A DNA stretch of 44,069 nucleotides from Niallia endozanthoxylica (lineage in GTDB: Bacteria; Bacillota; Bacilli; Bacillales; Cytobacillaceae): assembly GCF_008710145.1 (NCBI RefSeq), contig NZ_VYKL01000065.1, positions 1 through 44,069 of the forward strand, in the 5' to 3' direction. The notes beneath the pieces were generated by a model, which made no database searches, was not told the origin of the DNA, and worked only from the letters and a program-made list of their open reading frames with translations. This document shows, in pieces, positions 26,801-33,584 of this stretch. A program made the translations under genes and the position numbers. The stretch's first letter is position 1, and the number at the start of each line of letters is the position of its first letter.

Positions 26801-27402
26801 ATTTCAGTATCAAATAACTCCATTCTGATTGGATTAGCTTCTGTTAATGGAAAAATATCAATAATACCGCCTCTAACACTGAACTCTCCTGGAGCAGCAA
26901 TCATATCCGCACGTACATAGCCCATTTCAACAAATTGAATAAGCTTTTCATCGATATTAATTTCATCTCCAACCTTGACATGAAGCTGATATCTTTTCCA
27001 TACCTCGGGAGGCGGAACCATTTTGCGCAAACCGGCAATTGGAACAATCACAATGCTGTTTTTCTTCTCACACATATGATTTAATACTTCAATTCGCTGT
27101 GCCCTTAACTCCGGACTGGCGACACTGATTTCCGCTCCAATTAATTCGTTTGCAGGATAAAGAAATACATCCTCCTCACCAATTACGGAAACTAGATCAT
27201 CAAATAATTTTTGAGCCTGTAATAAATTATGCGTTACAAGCAGTATCGGCTTTTTCGCTTTTTCATAGACAGAAGCGATAAACAACGTTCTTGCTGAGCC
27301 GGACAGCCCTGCAACAAGCTGTTCATGCAGCCCCGCACTAATACCTTCTATGACGTTTCCTATATCCTCTTGTTGATTAAAAAGGCTTTTTAGTCCTAAC
27401 AT
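23866..27402 (-). CDS. mfd: transcription-repair coupling factor Mfd
   Basis: DNA translocase that removes RNA polymerase stalled at DNA damage and recruits UvrA. The 1178-residue protein shows the UvrB-like N terminus, the RNA-polymerase-interacting domain (SYSELKVGDHVVHVNHGIGK), helicase motif I LLCGDVGYGKTEVA, motif II LLIIDEEQRFGV, and TLTATPIPRTL, then the RecG-like end. The ATG at 27402 (MLGLKSLF) is preceded by GGAGGGAGGGG; an in-frame start 18 codons upstream overlaps that site and is rejected. It is downstream of fin, with a MITE-like repeat in the gap. No clear terminator is visible after it. Confidence 0.98.
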   Translation of the reverse strand: MLGLKSLFNQQEDIGNVIEGISAGLHEQLVAGLSGSARTLFIASVYEKAKKPILLVTHNLLQAQKLFDDLVSVIGEEDVFLYPANELIGAEISVASPELRAQRIEVLNHMCEKKNSIVIVPIAGLRKMVPPPEVWKRYQLHVKVGDEINIDEKLIQFVEMGYVRADMIAAPGEFSVRGGIIDIFPLTEANPIRMELFDTEIDSIRTFSLEDQRSIDKLTEITIGPATEMPLEDTQYKNLVEKLENGLKDSVKKLKDEKVKTQLVQNIGYELEKLRNKQKPEQLFKYSSLAYDQASSLVDYCEKNTIFFIDEISRVQEMNESLEKEEAEWYTGLLSEGNIIHGIKMSHQLAELTTRSKMPIVYLSLFLRHVPNTNPQNIINMTCKQMQNFHGQMNVLKGEVDRWVKNHYSVVFLGSDEERVERLERILSDYEIEADVSVQSDQIQKGKVQIVQGDLQTGFELSLQKIAVVTEEELFTKRAKRTPRRQKLSNAERIKSYSELKVGDHVVHVNHGIGKYLGIETLVINGVHKDYLHIRYQGSDKLYVPVDQINLVQKYVGSEGKEPKIYKLGGSDWKKVKKKVQSSVEDIAEDLIKLYAEREAAVGYAFSPDGDLQRDFETNFPYQETEDQLRSIQEIKKDMEKERPMDRLLCGDVGYGKTEVAIRAAFKAVADGKQVAILVPTTILAQQHYQTMLERFQDYPVKIALLSRFRTRKQQTETIKGLKNGTVDVVVGTHRLLSKEVQYHDLGLLIIDEEQRFGVSHKEKIKKLKTNVDVLTLTATPIPRTLHMSMLGVRDLSVIETPPENRFPVQTYVMEYNGALVREAIERELARDGQVYFLYNRVEDIERKAEEISMLVPDAKVAYAHGQMSENELESVMLSFLEGESDVLVSTTIIETGVDIPNVNTLIVNDADKMGLSQLYQLRGRVGRSNRVAYAYFTYRKDKVLTEVAERRLQAIKEFTELGSGFKIAMRDLSIRGAGNLLGAQQHGFIDSVGFDLYSQMLKEAIEERRGNPDEVKRQTVEIDLDIDAYIPDTYIADGQQKIEMYKRFRGISDLDDIKELQDEMIDRFGEYPLEVSYLFLIAEIKVFALLVGVESIKQVKDEVTILLSEEKSGTMDGHKVFQLTNQYGRMIGLGMEGNKFKMVLYVKKAALEMWLNAIYEILQGMHEIKEDNAPSVL

Positions 27403-27513
27403 ATTGCAGCCCCTCCCTCCAATGATGATCATGCTCGCATCTATCGCTTTAACCATACAAGATGCTTAGATCCTTTTATCAATATATTTTTATTTCCATG
27501 CTATTTTTTCATT

Positions 27514-27654
27514 AGCTTTGTTAGCAAGCGCTGTTGATAAGCCTGATTTTTGACTCATCCGTGAGAAATGGACATTTCTCACGCCTTTCAGCATAGCTGA
27601 AAGATTGCTGTATGGTTATGAAGTGAAAAATCAACAATATTAATAAACAAAGCC
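27514..27654. repeat. MITE-like repeat, copy between fin and mfd
   Basis: A 141-base element. Its left end reads AGCTTTGTTAGCAAGC and its right end TTAATAAACAAAGCC, so the ends are imperfect inverted repeats. Inside are TTTTTGACTCATC, a hairpin CGTGAGAAATG-GA-CATTTCTCACG, and a second hairpin CTTTCAGC-ATA-GCTGAAAG. The same modules occur at 28706-28903, 33469-33557 and 44022-44069. It carries no gene. Confidence 0.8.
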
Positions 27655-27703
27655 TTGTGATTAAATTAAATAGAAAAATGCTTTGGAGTGAGATCCAAAG
27701 CTT

Positions 27704-27934
27704 TTAATGAATTAAGAAGTCATTTTGATAATATTCGGGGTTTTTTTCAAGTGATTCCTGACAGTCTTCACAGATTGATTTGATTTGGATTTCACCTTCA
27801 GAATTATAGGTGACCATATCTTGTCTTTCCTCATCAGTTAATGTATGTAAACCGAGCTGCTCTGAATCAATAGAAAATTGAGTAAGAGTTCCTAGTTTGA
27901 CTCCACAATGTCGACAATGGTAATGAATAGCCAT
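27704..27934 (-). CDS. fin: anti-sigma-F factor Fin
   Basis: A 76-residue zinc-ribbon protein (YabK in B. subtilis) that shuts off sigma-F in the forespore so sigma-G can take over. It has two Cys pairs that can bind zinc: HYHCRHCGVKLG at the N terminus and KSICEDCQESLEKNPEYYQN near the C terminus. The start follows AGGAGG. A candidate sigma-F promoter lies about 55 bases ahead. In B. subtilis fin is transcribed with mfd downstream; here a MITE-like repeat separates them. Confidence 0.94.
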   Translation of the reverse strand: MAIHYHCRHCGVKLGTLTQFSIDSEQLGLHTLTDEERQDMVTYNSEGEIQIKSICEDCQESLEKNPEYYQNDFLIH

Positions 27935-27984
27935 TCCTTACCTCCTAATAACGTTCTATTACAGAACCTCTATGCTGAAAGTCA

Positions 27985-28014
27985 TATTCTTGCCTGATAG
28001 ACAATCATCAATTC
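27985..28014 (-). promoter_or_regulatory. candidate sigma-F promoter of fin
   Basis: GGCAAGAATA (27985-27994) fits the sigma-F -10 pattern GGNNANAATR exactly. The -35 region 15 bases upstream (GAATT) is weak. fin is known to be sigma-F dependent, which makes this placement plausible. Confidence 0.4.
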
Positions 28015-28074
28015 AGGTTCCTGTACTTATTTTCCTAATCGTTATTATTGCCATATATTGTAGAAATCATTCGG

Positions 28075-28632
28075 CTAATTATACGTATTCATCACTTGTA
28101 AAAAAGGCTTCTTAATCCATTCTACACAGGCGTCCGTACTTTGAGCTACCGCCTCATTAATTAATTCCTTCTCCTCATTCGTAAAACGGCCAAGGACATA
28201 ATCGGTAATAGACATACTACCTGTCGGCCTGTTAATACCTACACGGATTCGATTAAACTCCTGTGTTCCGACATGAGCGATAGTGGACTTAATTCCATTA
28301 TGACCGCCGGCACTTCCCTTTTGCCGCAGGCGTATTTTACCAGCAGGCAGATCCATATCATCATAGATGACAAGCAGATCTTCCGTATCAATCTGGAAAT
28401 AATCCATTATCGCACTTATTGATTCACCTGATAGATTCATGTAGGTTAAGGGTTTTAATAAGAAAACCTTTTCTCCATCTATTATCGCCTTACCATATAT
28501 TCCTTTAAATTTAGCCTGGTCTAGAGATATACTCAGCTTCTCTGCCAAGGCATCAATCACTTCAAATCCAACATTGTGCCTTGTATTCTCATACTGTTTC
28601 CCCGGATTGCCTAAACCAACTATTAGCTTCAT
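28075..28632 (-). CDS. pth: peptidyl-tRNA hydrolase (SpoVC)
   Basis: Releases tRNA from prematurely dissociated peptidyl-tRNA; essential, and named spoVC in B. subtilis. The 185-residue protein starts MKLIVGLGNPGKQYENTRHN, which contains the catalytic His. The active-site Asp lies in LVIYDDMDLPAGKIRLR, followed by KGSAGGHNGIKSTI and FNRIRVGINRP. ATG at 28632 is used; a GTG three codons upstream is an alternative. It lies ahead of fin. Confidence 0.97.
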   Translation of the reverse strand: MKLIVGLGNPGKQYENTRHNVGFEVIDALAEKLSISLDQAKFKGIYGKAIIDGEKVFLLKPLTYMNLSGESISAIMDYFQIDTEDLLVIYDDMDLPAGKIRLRQKGSAGGHNGIKSTIAHVGTQEFNRIRVGINRPTGSMSITDYVLGRFTNEEKELINEAVAQSTDACVEWIKKPFLQVMNTYN

Positions 28633-28705
28633 ACTTCCCACCCTTATGCTTATTGCCTTAAACGCGTAGCATTAATTAATATATTATATAAGATTTATTC
28701 AAAAA

Positions 28706-28903
28706 GGCTACGTTAACAAACACTGTTGGTAAGTCTGATTTGTGACTCATCCGTGAGAAATGGATATTTCTCACGCCTTTCAGCTCTACTGAAAGGTTGC
28801 TGTATCATTATGAAGTGACAGGAGAAAATTCATTTTCTCCTGTCACTTCATAATGATACAGCTATAGATGAGTCAAAAATCAGCAATGTTGATAAACAAA
28901 GCC
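28706..28903. repeat. MITE-like repeat, copy between rplY and pth
   Basis: The longest copy (198 bases): left end GGCTACGTTAACAAACACTG, right end AATGTTGATAAACAAAGCC, again near inverted repeats. Internal order is GTGACTCATC, hairpin CGTGAGAAAT/ATTTCTCACG, hairpin CTTTCAG-CTCTA-CTGAAAG, then a 30-bp perfect palindrome (28799-28828 with 28833-28862), and GATGAGTCAAAAATC. Compared with the copy at 27514 it has the palindrome arm completed, which may be the older form. Confidence 0.85.
28799..28862. repeat. 30-bp perfect palindrome inside the MITE copy
   Basis: Two perfectly complementary 30-base arms (28799-28828 and 28833-28862) with a four-base TTCA loop, containing TGAAGTGACAGGAGAAAA. No T-run follows on either strand. 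It would form a long RNA hairpin in any transcript crossing the pth-rplY junction. Confidence 0.92.
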
Positions 28904-29034
28904 ACCAAAAAAGTGATGATTATAGGAATTGAAATAACAGATGAGATAAACGCGGTGTTTTCATTAGGAGTATAAGCAGAGGATGTCGGAAGGGCTGTCA
29001 AATTGACAATATGGCCCATGAAGGATAAACCCAT
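28873..29034 (-). pseudogene. small truncated or hypothetical frame, ending in the MITE
   Basis: A 53-codon frame from ATG at 29034 (a second ATG at 29019) that I do not recognise. It reads MGLSFMGHIVNLTALPTSSA, then YTPNENTAFISS, then a hydrophobic stretch IPIIITFLVALFI. The final residues and the TGA stop lie inside the right end of the MITE-like repeat, so the repeat has either truncated an older gene or supplied a new end. A Shine-Dalgarno site is poor. It could be expressed, a remnant, or chance. Confidence 0.3.
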
Positions 29035-29094
29035 TCCCTTTCAACAACCTCTAAATGTTTCAATAAACAAAGATACTACCCAATAGATTTCCCC

Positions 29095-29733
29095 TTATCC
29101 TTCACCGCCATTTTCATCTGTTCCTTCAAGATTATCATGTGGTGCCTCGCTCTGCTTTTCACCTGTGTCAATAACTTCCTCCTGGCGTGGAGCAAGAATA
29201 GAAGCGATGACTTCATCATCTTCATGATTAAATGTAATAGAAGAATAGTTTCCTTTAATATCTGCTATAGTCACTTTTTCTTCAACCTGTAAATTTGTTA
29301 CATCCACATCAATTGACTGTGGAATATTTGTCGGTGTTGCTGTGACAGAAATTTCATGTAATGCTTGCTGCATCACTCCGCCATCCTTCACTCCGGCAGC
29401 ATCCCCCACTAATGTAACTCTTACATTTGCGTTCAACTCTGTTGACATATCTACAGCACGAAAATCAACATGAACCAAAATGTTTTTTAATGGATCTGAT
29501 TGATAATCAGTCAAAATCACATTCTGTTTGTCTCCGTCTACATCTAAAGAAATGATTCCATTTCTCCCCACATCTCTAATGGTCTTAATGAGATCTTTTT
29601 CACTTAAATAGATAGACTTGCTTTCCGTTTTTGATCCATAGATAACTCCAGGAATATTCCCTTCCTTACGGATTTTGTTCAAGGCAGAATGGCGAAAAAT
29701 CTTTCTTTCTTTTGCTTGTAAAACTGTACTCAT
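29095..29733 (-). CDS. rplY: 50S ribosomal protein L25, long (Ctc) form
   Basis: General stress protein Ctc, which binds 5S rRNA. The 212-residue protein has the L25 N-terminal domain (about 1-92, with LNKIRKEGNIPGVIYG and HVDFRAVDMSTELNANV) and the beta-rich C-terminal TL5 domain, ending in an acidic Gly-rich tail (DNLEGTDENGGEG). It lies between prs and pth. A good sigma-B promoter is visible upstream, as for ctc of B. subtilis; the prs hairpin (29951-29980) may allow some readthrough from prs too. Confidence 0.96.
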   Translation of the reverse strand: MSTVLQAKERKIFRHSALNKIRKEGNIPGVIYGSKTESKSIYLSEKDLIKTIRDVGRNGIISLDVDGDKQNVILTDYQSDPLKNILVHVDFRAVDMSTELNANVRVTLVGDAAGVKDGGVMQQALHEISVTATPTNIPQSIDVDVTNLQVEEKVTIADIKGNYSSITFNHEDDEVIASILAPRQEEVIDTGEKQSEAPHDNLEGTDENGGEG

Positions 29734-29761
29734 AAAAATGTCCCCTTCCAGTGTTTTAGTA

Positions 29762-29800
29762 TCCAGCTCCAGCCACCGAAAAATGGCGCCTTACGCTTTT
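29762..29800. repeat. short member of the TAGCTCCAG/GAAAAGC intergenic repeat family
   Basis: Reads TCCAGCTCCAGCCACC then GGCGCCTTACGCTTTTT: both ends match the element at 39241-39393 (CTAGCTCCAGTGCC to ACTTACGCTTTTC) but the middle is deleted. It lies in the 5' untranslated region of rplY, downstream of the sigma-B promoter. Confidence 0.55.
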
Positions 29801-29818
29801 TAAACATCCTTTATAAAA

Positions 29819-29844
29819 ATTCCCTAAAACAGGAAGGTCTAAAC
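29819..29844 (-). promoter_or_regulatory. sigma-B promoter of rplY/ctc
   Basis: GTTTAG (29839-29844) and GGGAAT (29819-29824) are separated by 14 bases on the minus strand. The -10 fits the sigma-B consensus GGGWAW exactly and the -35 differs from GTTTAA by one base. ctc is the classic sigma-B gene of B. subtilis. Confidence 0.75.
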
Positions 29845-29950
29845 ATTAAATTAAAAAAGAGTACAGGCAGGCATTTTCACTTATTACTAAATAGTTTAAA
29901 TATTCAAAACAAAACATTCAAGTAAAACCTGCTCTTTTGCTAAAATTACA

Positions 29951-29980
29951 TATAAGGCTTGCCAATTAGCAAGCCTTATA
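29951..29980 (-). terminator. hairpin after prs
   Basis: TATAAGGCTTGC (29951-29962) pairs perfectly with GCAAGCCTTATA (29969-29980) around a six-base loop. On the minus strand it is followed by TGTAATTTTAG rather than a clean T-run, so it may be a leaky terminator. Confidence 0.6.
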
Positions 29981-29990
29981 TACACAATTC

Positions 29991-30947
29991 TTAGTCAAAT
30001 AGAATACTTACAGATTGTTCTTCGTGAACACGAATGATTGCTTCTGCCATTAAGGAAGCAACAGAAAGGTTTTTAATTTTATCAATTTTCTTTTCTTCTG
30101 GAAGAGAAATAGAGTTTGTTACAACAAGTTCTTTTATCTTTGAATTCTCAATTCTTTCAATCGCAGGACCAGATAGAACTGGATGCGTACAGCAAGCATA
30201 TACTTCTGTTGCACCGCTTTCCACTAATGCACTAGCAGCAAGTGTGATAGTGCCGGCAGTATCGATAATATCATCAATAAGGATACAAATCTTGCCTTCT
30301 ATATTACCAACAATATTCATAACTTCTGCCACATTTGGTCTTGGACGTCGTTTATCAATAATGGCAATTGGCGCTTTTAAACGATCTGCCAATTTTCTGG
30401 CACGAACCACACCACCATGGTCAGGAGATACAACTACAATGTCCCCACCATATTCACGATTTTTAAAATACTCAGCTAAAATAGGTACACCCATTAAGTG
30501 ATCAATCGGAATATCAAAAAATCCTTGAATCTGAGGAGCGTGCAGGTCTAACGTGATGACACGTGTTGCACCAGCTGTTTCAATCAGGTTTGCTACTAAT
30601 TTAGCTGTAATCGGCTCACGCGCACGTGCTTTACGGTCCTGACGTGCATAGCCATAATACGGCATCACCACATTAATCGTCTTTGCTGAAGCACGTTTTA
30701 AAGCATCAATCATAATTAATAGTTCCATTAAATGCTCATTAATTGGCGTATTCGTTGATTGAATAACAAATACATCACAACCGCGAATACTTTCTTCGAT
30801 GTTAATCTGGATCTCTCCATCACTAAAACGGGAAACAGAACATTTGCCAAGTTCTACGCCGATTACCTCTGCAATTTGGCTGGCAAGCTCCCTGTTTGAG
30901 TTTAAAGAAAATACTTTTAAATTAGGATCCAAATACTGATTAGACAT
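29991..30947 (-). CDS. prs: ribose-phosphate pyrophosphokinase (PRPP synthetase)
   Basis: Makes PRPP from ribose 5-phosphate and ATP, supplying purine, pyrimidine, His and Trp synthesis. The 318-residue class I enzyme shows the ribose-phosphate loop CILIDDIIDTAGTITLAA, VITLDLHAPQIQGFFDIP and the regulatory flexible region PYYGYARQDRKARAREPIT. ATG at 30947 is chosen (GGAGG upstream at ideal spacing); an in-frame start at 30959 sits too close to that site. It lies 15 bases after glmU. Confidence 0.98.
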   Translation of the reverse strand: MSNQYLDPNLKVFSLNSNRELASQIAEVIGVELGKCSVSRFSDGEIQINIEESIRGCDVFVIQSTNTPINEHLMELLIMIDALKRASAKTINVVMPYYGYARQDRKARAREPITAKLVANLIETAGATRVITLDLHAPQIQGFFDIPIDHLMGVPILAEYFKNREYGGDIVVVSPDHGGVVRARKLADRLKAPIAIIDKRRPRPNVAEVMNIVGNIEGKICILIDDIIDTAGTITLAASALVESGATEVYACCTHPVLSGPAIERIENSKIKELVVTNSISLPEEKKIDKIKNLSVASLMAEAIIRVHEEQSVSILFD

Positions 30948-30962
30948 GGTAACCTCCAATGG

Positions 30963-32336
30963 TTATTTATTTACATTTAGCTTTTGCACATAGTTTTCTT
31001 TATTTACTTGACGTGAGCGGGCTACTGCAAGTGCATCACCAGGTACATTTTTTGTAATTGTCGAACCTGCTGCTACATAGGCTCCTTTCCCAACCGTCAC
31101 TGGAGCGACAAGATTAGAGTTGCAGCCTATAAATACCCCATCCTCTATTTTTGTCAAAAATTTATCTTTCCCATCATAATTCACTGTTATTGATCCGCAG
31201 CCAATATTTACATCACTTCCGACTTCTGCGTCCCCAATATAACTTAAATGTGAAGCTTTGCTGGCTTTTCCAAATACAGCCTTTTTAATTTCTACAAAAT
31301 TCCCTATTTTCACATCATCGTGAATAGCTGAATCAGGTCGAATATGAGCAAAAGGACCAATATTGACATGGGAGCCAATGTGGCTGTCATGTGCAACAGA
31401 TTGTCTGATGATTGTAGCATCACCAATTTGGCAGTCCTTTATTTCACTATTTGGACCAATTTGACTATCAGAACCAATGACTGTTTTGCCGCTAATTATT
31501 GTTCCTGGCATAATAATTGTGTCAGGCCCAATTTCAACATCCGCCCCAATATATGTGTTCAATGGATCAATAATCGTCACTCCATTTTTCATATGCTGAC
31601 GATTGATTCGCTGCTTCATAATTTGTTCTGCTTCTGAAAGGGCCACTCGGTCATTAACCCCAAGTGTTTCTGCAAAATCAGCTGTTTTAAAAGCAGTCAC
31701 TATTTCGCCCTTGTTTTTTAAAATCTCGATTACATCCGGTAAATAATATTCACCTTGAACATTATCATTTGTGACTTCACTTAGTGCTTCGAATAAAGCT
31801 TGATTATCAAAACAGTACGTTCCGGTATTAATTTCTGCAATAGACCGTTCCTCATCAGTTGCGTCTTTATGCTCAACAATTTTCTCAACCAGGCCTGCTT
31901 CATTCCGTATGATGCGTCCATAGCCAGTCGGATCATCTGCTTGAGCCGTTAAAACAGTGACTTTTGCTCCTTTTTCCACATGATGATTAAAAAGAGCTTC
32001 CATTGTTTCAGCTTTAATGAGTGGAGTGTCACCACATACTACAAGAGTAGTCCCTTGTTTTCCGCTGAGTAATTCTTTAGCTTGCATGACAGCATGACCA
32101 GTTCCAAGCTGTTCTTCCTGTAGAACATACTCGCTTTGGTTACCTAATTGCGCTTTTACCATTTCAGCTCCATGACCAATTATCGTAACCGTTGTATCTA
32201 TATGAAGCTTAGAGATTTGATCAACGACATGTTGAACCATCGGTTTGCCGCAAACAGGATGCAGGACCTTATATAACTTCGATTTCATTCTAGTCCCTTG
32301 ACCCGCGGCTAATATGATTGCATAACGAGTAAGCAT
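30963..32336 (-). CDS. glmU: bifunctional GlmU: GlcNAc-1-P uridyltransferase and GlcN-1-P acetyltransferase
   Basis: Makes UDP-N-acetylglucosamine for peptidoglycan. The 457-residue protein has an N-terminal nucleotidyltransferase domain with IILAAGQGTRMKSKLYKVLH and CGDTPLIKAETM (about 1-230), and a C-terminal left-handed beta-helix of hexapeptide repeats (about 250-457), for example IGPDTIIMPGTIISGKTVIG and KASHLSYIGDAEVG. ATG at 32336 has GGGGG seven bases upstream; an earlier in-frame start (32366) is not favoured. It lies between spoVG and prs, as in B. subtilis. Confidence 0.97.
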   Translation of the reverse strand: MLTRYAIILAAGQGTRMKSKLYKVLHPVCGKPMVQHVVDQISKLHIDTTVTIIGHGAEMVKAQLGNQSEYVLQEEQLGTGHAVMQAKELLSGKQGTTLVVCGDTPLIKAETMEALFNHHVEKGAKVTVLTAQADDPTGYGRIIRNEAGLVEKIVEHKDATDEERSIAEINTGTYCFDNQALFEALSEVTNDNVQGEYYLPDVIEILKNKGEIVTAFKTADFAETLGVNDRVALSEAEQIMKQRINRQHMKNGVTIIDPLNTYIGADVEIGPDTIIMPGTIISGKTVIGSDSQIGPNSEIKDCQIGDATIIRQSVAHDSHIGSHVNIGPFAHIRPDSAIHDDVKIGNFVEIKKAVFGKASKASHLSYIGDAEVGSDVNIGCGSITVNYDGKDKFLTKIEDGVFIGCNSNLVAPVTVGKGAYVAAGSTITKNVPGDALAVARSRQVNKENYVQKLNVNK

Positions 32337-32531
32337 GAACAGGCCCCCAATTACCTTTTTATCCATTTTAAAATATATCTTAAATAACTCCTCTTTTCAA
32401 GGTAAGAAATTCAGATCTAGTCTTTTTATGGGGAGGTAAAGTGAAGATATACAGCTGAAAATAAAAAGCAGCCAATTTAACAGAAAATTTTTATAGAGGC
32501 ATGAGAGTGCGAATGATGGATAAAACAGAGC

Positions 32532-32566
32532 AAAAAAAAAGAGCCTTTCTTATGAAGAAGGCTCTA
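32532..32566 (-). terminator. spoVG terminator
   Basis: AGAGCCTT (32540-32547) pairs with AAGGCTCT (32558-32565); on the minus strand the stem is followed by a run of eight or more T. It lies 23 bases after the spoVG stop. Confidence 0.9.
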
Positions 32567-32588
32567 GTTGATTAATTGTTTCTGATTT

Positions 32589-32879
32589 CTAAGAAGCACC
32601 TGCTTCTTCAAATTCTACTTCTACTTCGCCTAAGCGATGGTACTCAGCTAAAACAGCATCCTGAATCTTACCGCGTGTTCCCGAGTTGATTGGGTGGGCG
32701 ATATCGCGAAATTCACCATCAGGTGTACGTTTACTTGGCATTGCTACAAATAAACCATTATTTCCATCAATGACGCGGATATCATGAACAACAAACTCGT
32801 TATCCAACGTAATAGATGCGATCGCTCTCATGCGTCCATCCGTATTAACACGGCGTAGTCTTACGTCAGTTACTTCCAT
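32589..32879 (-). CDS. spoVG: SpoVG, septation/sporulation regulator
   Basis: A 96-residue protein that affects division and sporulation and, in other Firmicutes, binds DNA or RNA. It is easily recognised: MEVTDVRLRRVNTDGRMRAI, NEFVVHDIRVIDGNNGLFV, AMPSKRTPDGEFRDIAHPIN, then a basic and acidic end. ATG at 32879 has AAAGGTGG upstream; a start four codons earlier overlaps that site. A sigma-H promoter lies about 45 bases ahead of the start. Confidence 0.97.
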   Translation of the reverse strand: MEVTDVRLRRVNTDGRMRAIASITLDNEFVVHDIRVIDGNNGLFVAMPSKRTPDGEFRDIAHPINSGTRGKIQDAVLAEYHRLGEVEVEFEEAGAS

Positions 32880-32922
32880 TTTGTTCACCACCTTTACACA
32901 AAGTTTTATTAACTAAAGATAT

Positions 32923-32949
32923 TAATTCAACAGAATTTTCTTAATTCCT
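32923..32949 (-). promoter_or_regulatory. sigma-H promoter of spoVG
   Basis: AGGAATT (32943-32949) and, 11 bases on, GTTGAATTA (32923-32931) fit the sigma-H pattern RNAGGAWWW-N11/12-RNNGAATWW. The B. subtilis spoVG promoter is the model sigma-H promoter. Confidence 0.75.
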
Positions 32950-33042
32950 CCTAAATTATTTATTTTTTTCAAAAAAACAGGAAAAAATTCTAATCTAGCA
33001 TATAATTATAGTTTGTATAGTGATAGTTTCCACAATTTCATT

Positions 33043-33070
33043 AAAAAACGCCCGTCTTATTTGACGAGCG
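33043..33070 (-). terminator. ridA terminator, overlapping the ridA stop
   Basis: CGCTCGTC (33063-33070) pairs with GACGGGCG (33049-33056) with one G-U pair and a loop of AAATAA, followed by six T on the minus strand. The ridA stop codon lies in the loop. Confidence 0.85.
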
Positions 33071-33431
33071 CAATTACTTCGATTTCTACTAATGCATCTT
33101 TAGGTAAACGAGCAACTTCTACACATGATCGTGCCGGCTTATGCGTATGGAAGTATTCACCATATACTTCATTAACTGACCCAAAGTCATTCATATCTTT
33201 AATAAAAACAGTTGTCTTAACAACAGACTCTAGAGAAGCACCTGCTTCCTTCAACACTGCCTGAAGGTTTTTAAATACTTGATGTGTCTGTTCTTTTACA
33301 TCGCCATTTAACATTTCACCTGCTGCAGTTAATGGAATTTGTCCAGAGCTGTAAAAAACATTATTAACGATAATTCCTTGTGAATATGGCCCAATTGCTG
33401 CTGGTGCTTCTGTTGTGCTAACTACTTTCAT
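33057..33431 (-). CDS. ridA: RidA/YabJ reactive-enamine deaminase
   Basis: A 124-residue YjgF/RidA protein that hydrolyses reactive enamines and imines from PLP enzymes. The signature is the active-site Arg in ARSCVEVARLPKDALVEIE near residue 105, with IGPYSQGIIVNNVFYSSGQI at the N terminus and VKTTVFIKDMNDFGSVNEVY in the middle. In B. subtilis yabJ follows purR and is needed for its repression of purA; here the MITE-like repeat at 33469-33557 is inserted between the two. Confidence 0.96.
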   Translation of the reverse strand: MKVVSTTEAPAAIGPYSQGIIVNNVFYSSGQIPLTAAGEMLNGDVKEQTHQVFKNLQAVLKEAGASLESVVKTTVFIKDMNDFGSVNEVYGEYFHTHKPARSCVEVARLPKDALVEIEVIALVK

Positions 33432-33468
33432 TTGTATTCCTCCTCATTATCTACTACTTTGATTTTGA

Positions 33469-33557
33469 AGCTTTGTTGATTAACATCATTGATTTTTGAC
33501 TCATCTAAAAGCTGAAAGGCGTGAGAAATGGACATTTCTCACGGATGAGTCAAAAAT
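33469..33557. repeat. MITE-like repeat, copy between purR and ridA
   Basis: Starts AGCTTTGTTGATTAACATCA then TTTTTGACTCATC. The 13-base outer pair TTTTTGACTCATC / GATGAGTCAAAAA encloses a hairpin CGTGAGAAATG-GA-CATTTCTCACG. The right end is missing after GATGAGTCAAAAAT. It is the shortest complete-stem copy. Confidence 0.8.
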
Positions 33558-33584
33558 AGACACCATTCTTTAATACGATTTATT

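Larger units (their letters stand above)
28633..29094. other. non-coding gap between pth and rplY
   Basis: 462 bases holding a TATAAT box (about 28684-28689) without a good -35, the longest MITE-like repeat (28706-28903) with its 30-bp palindrome, and a small unrecognised reading frame (28873-29034). No clear terminator of rplY is seen. Confidence 0.6.

Noticed and set aside
27403..27456. Longer N terminus of mfd
   Set aside because: The extra 18 codons include the GGAGGGAGGGG ribosome site of the ATG at 27402, and the family starts at that ATG.
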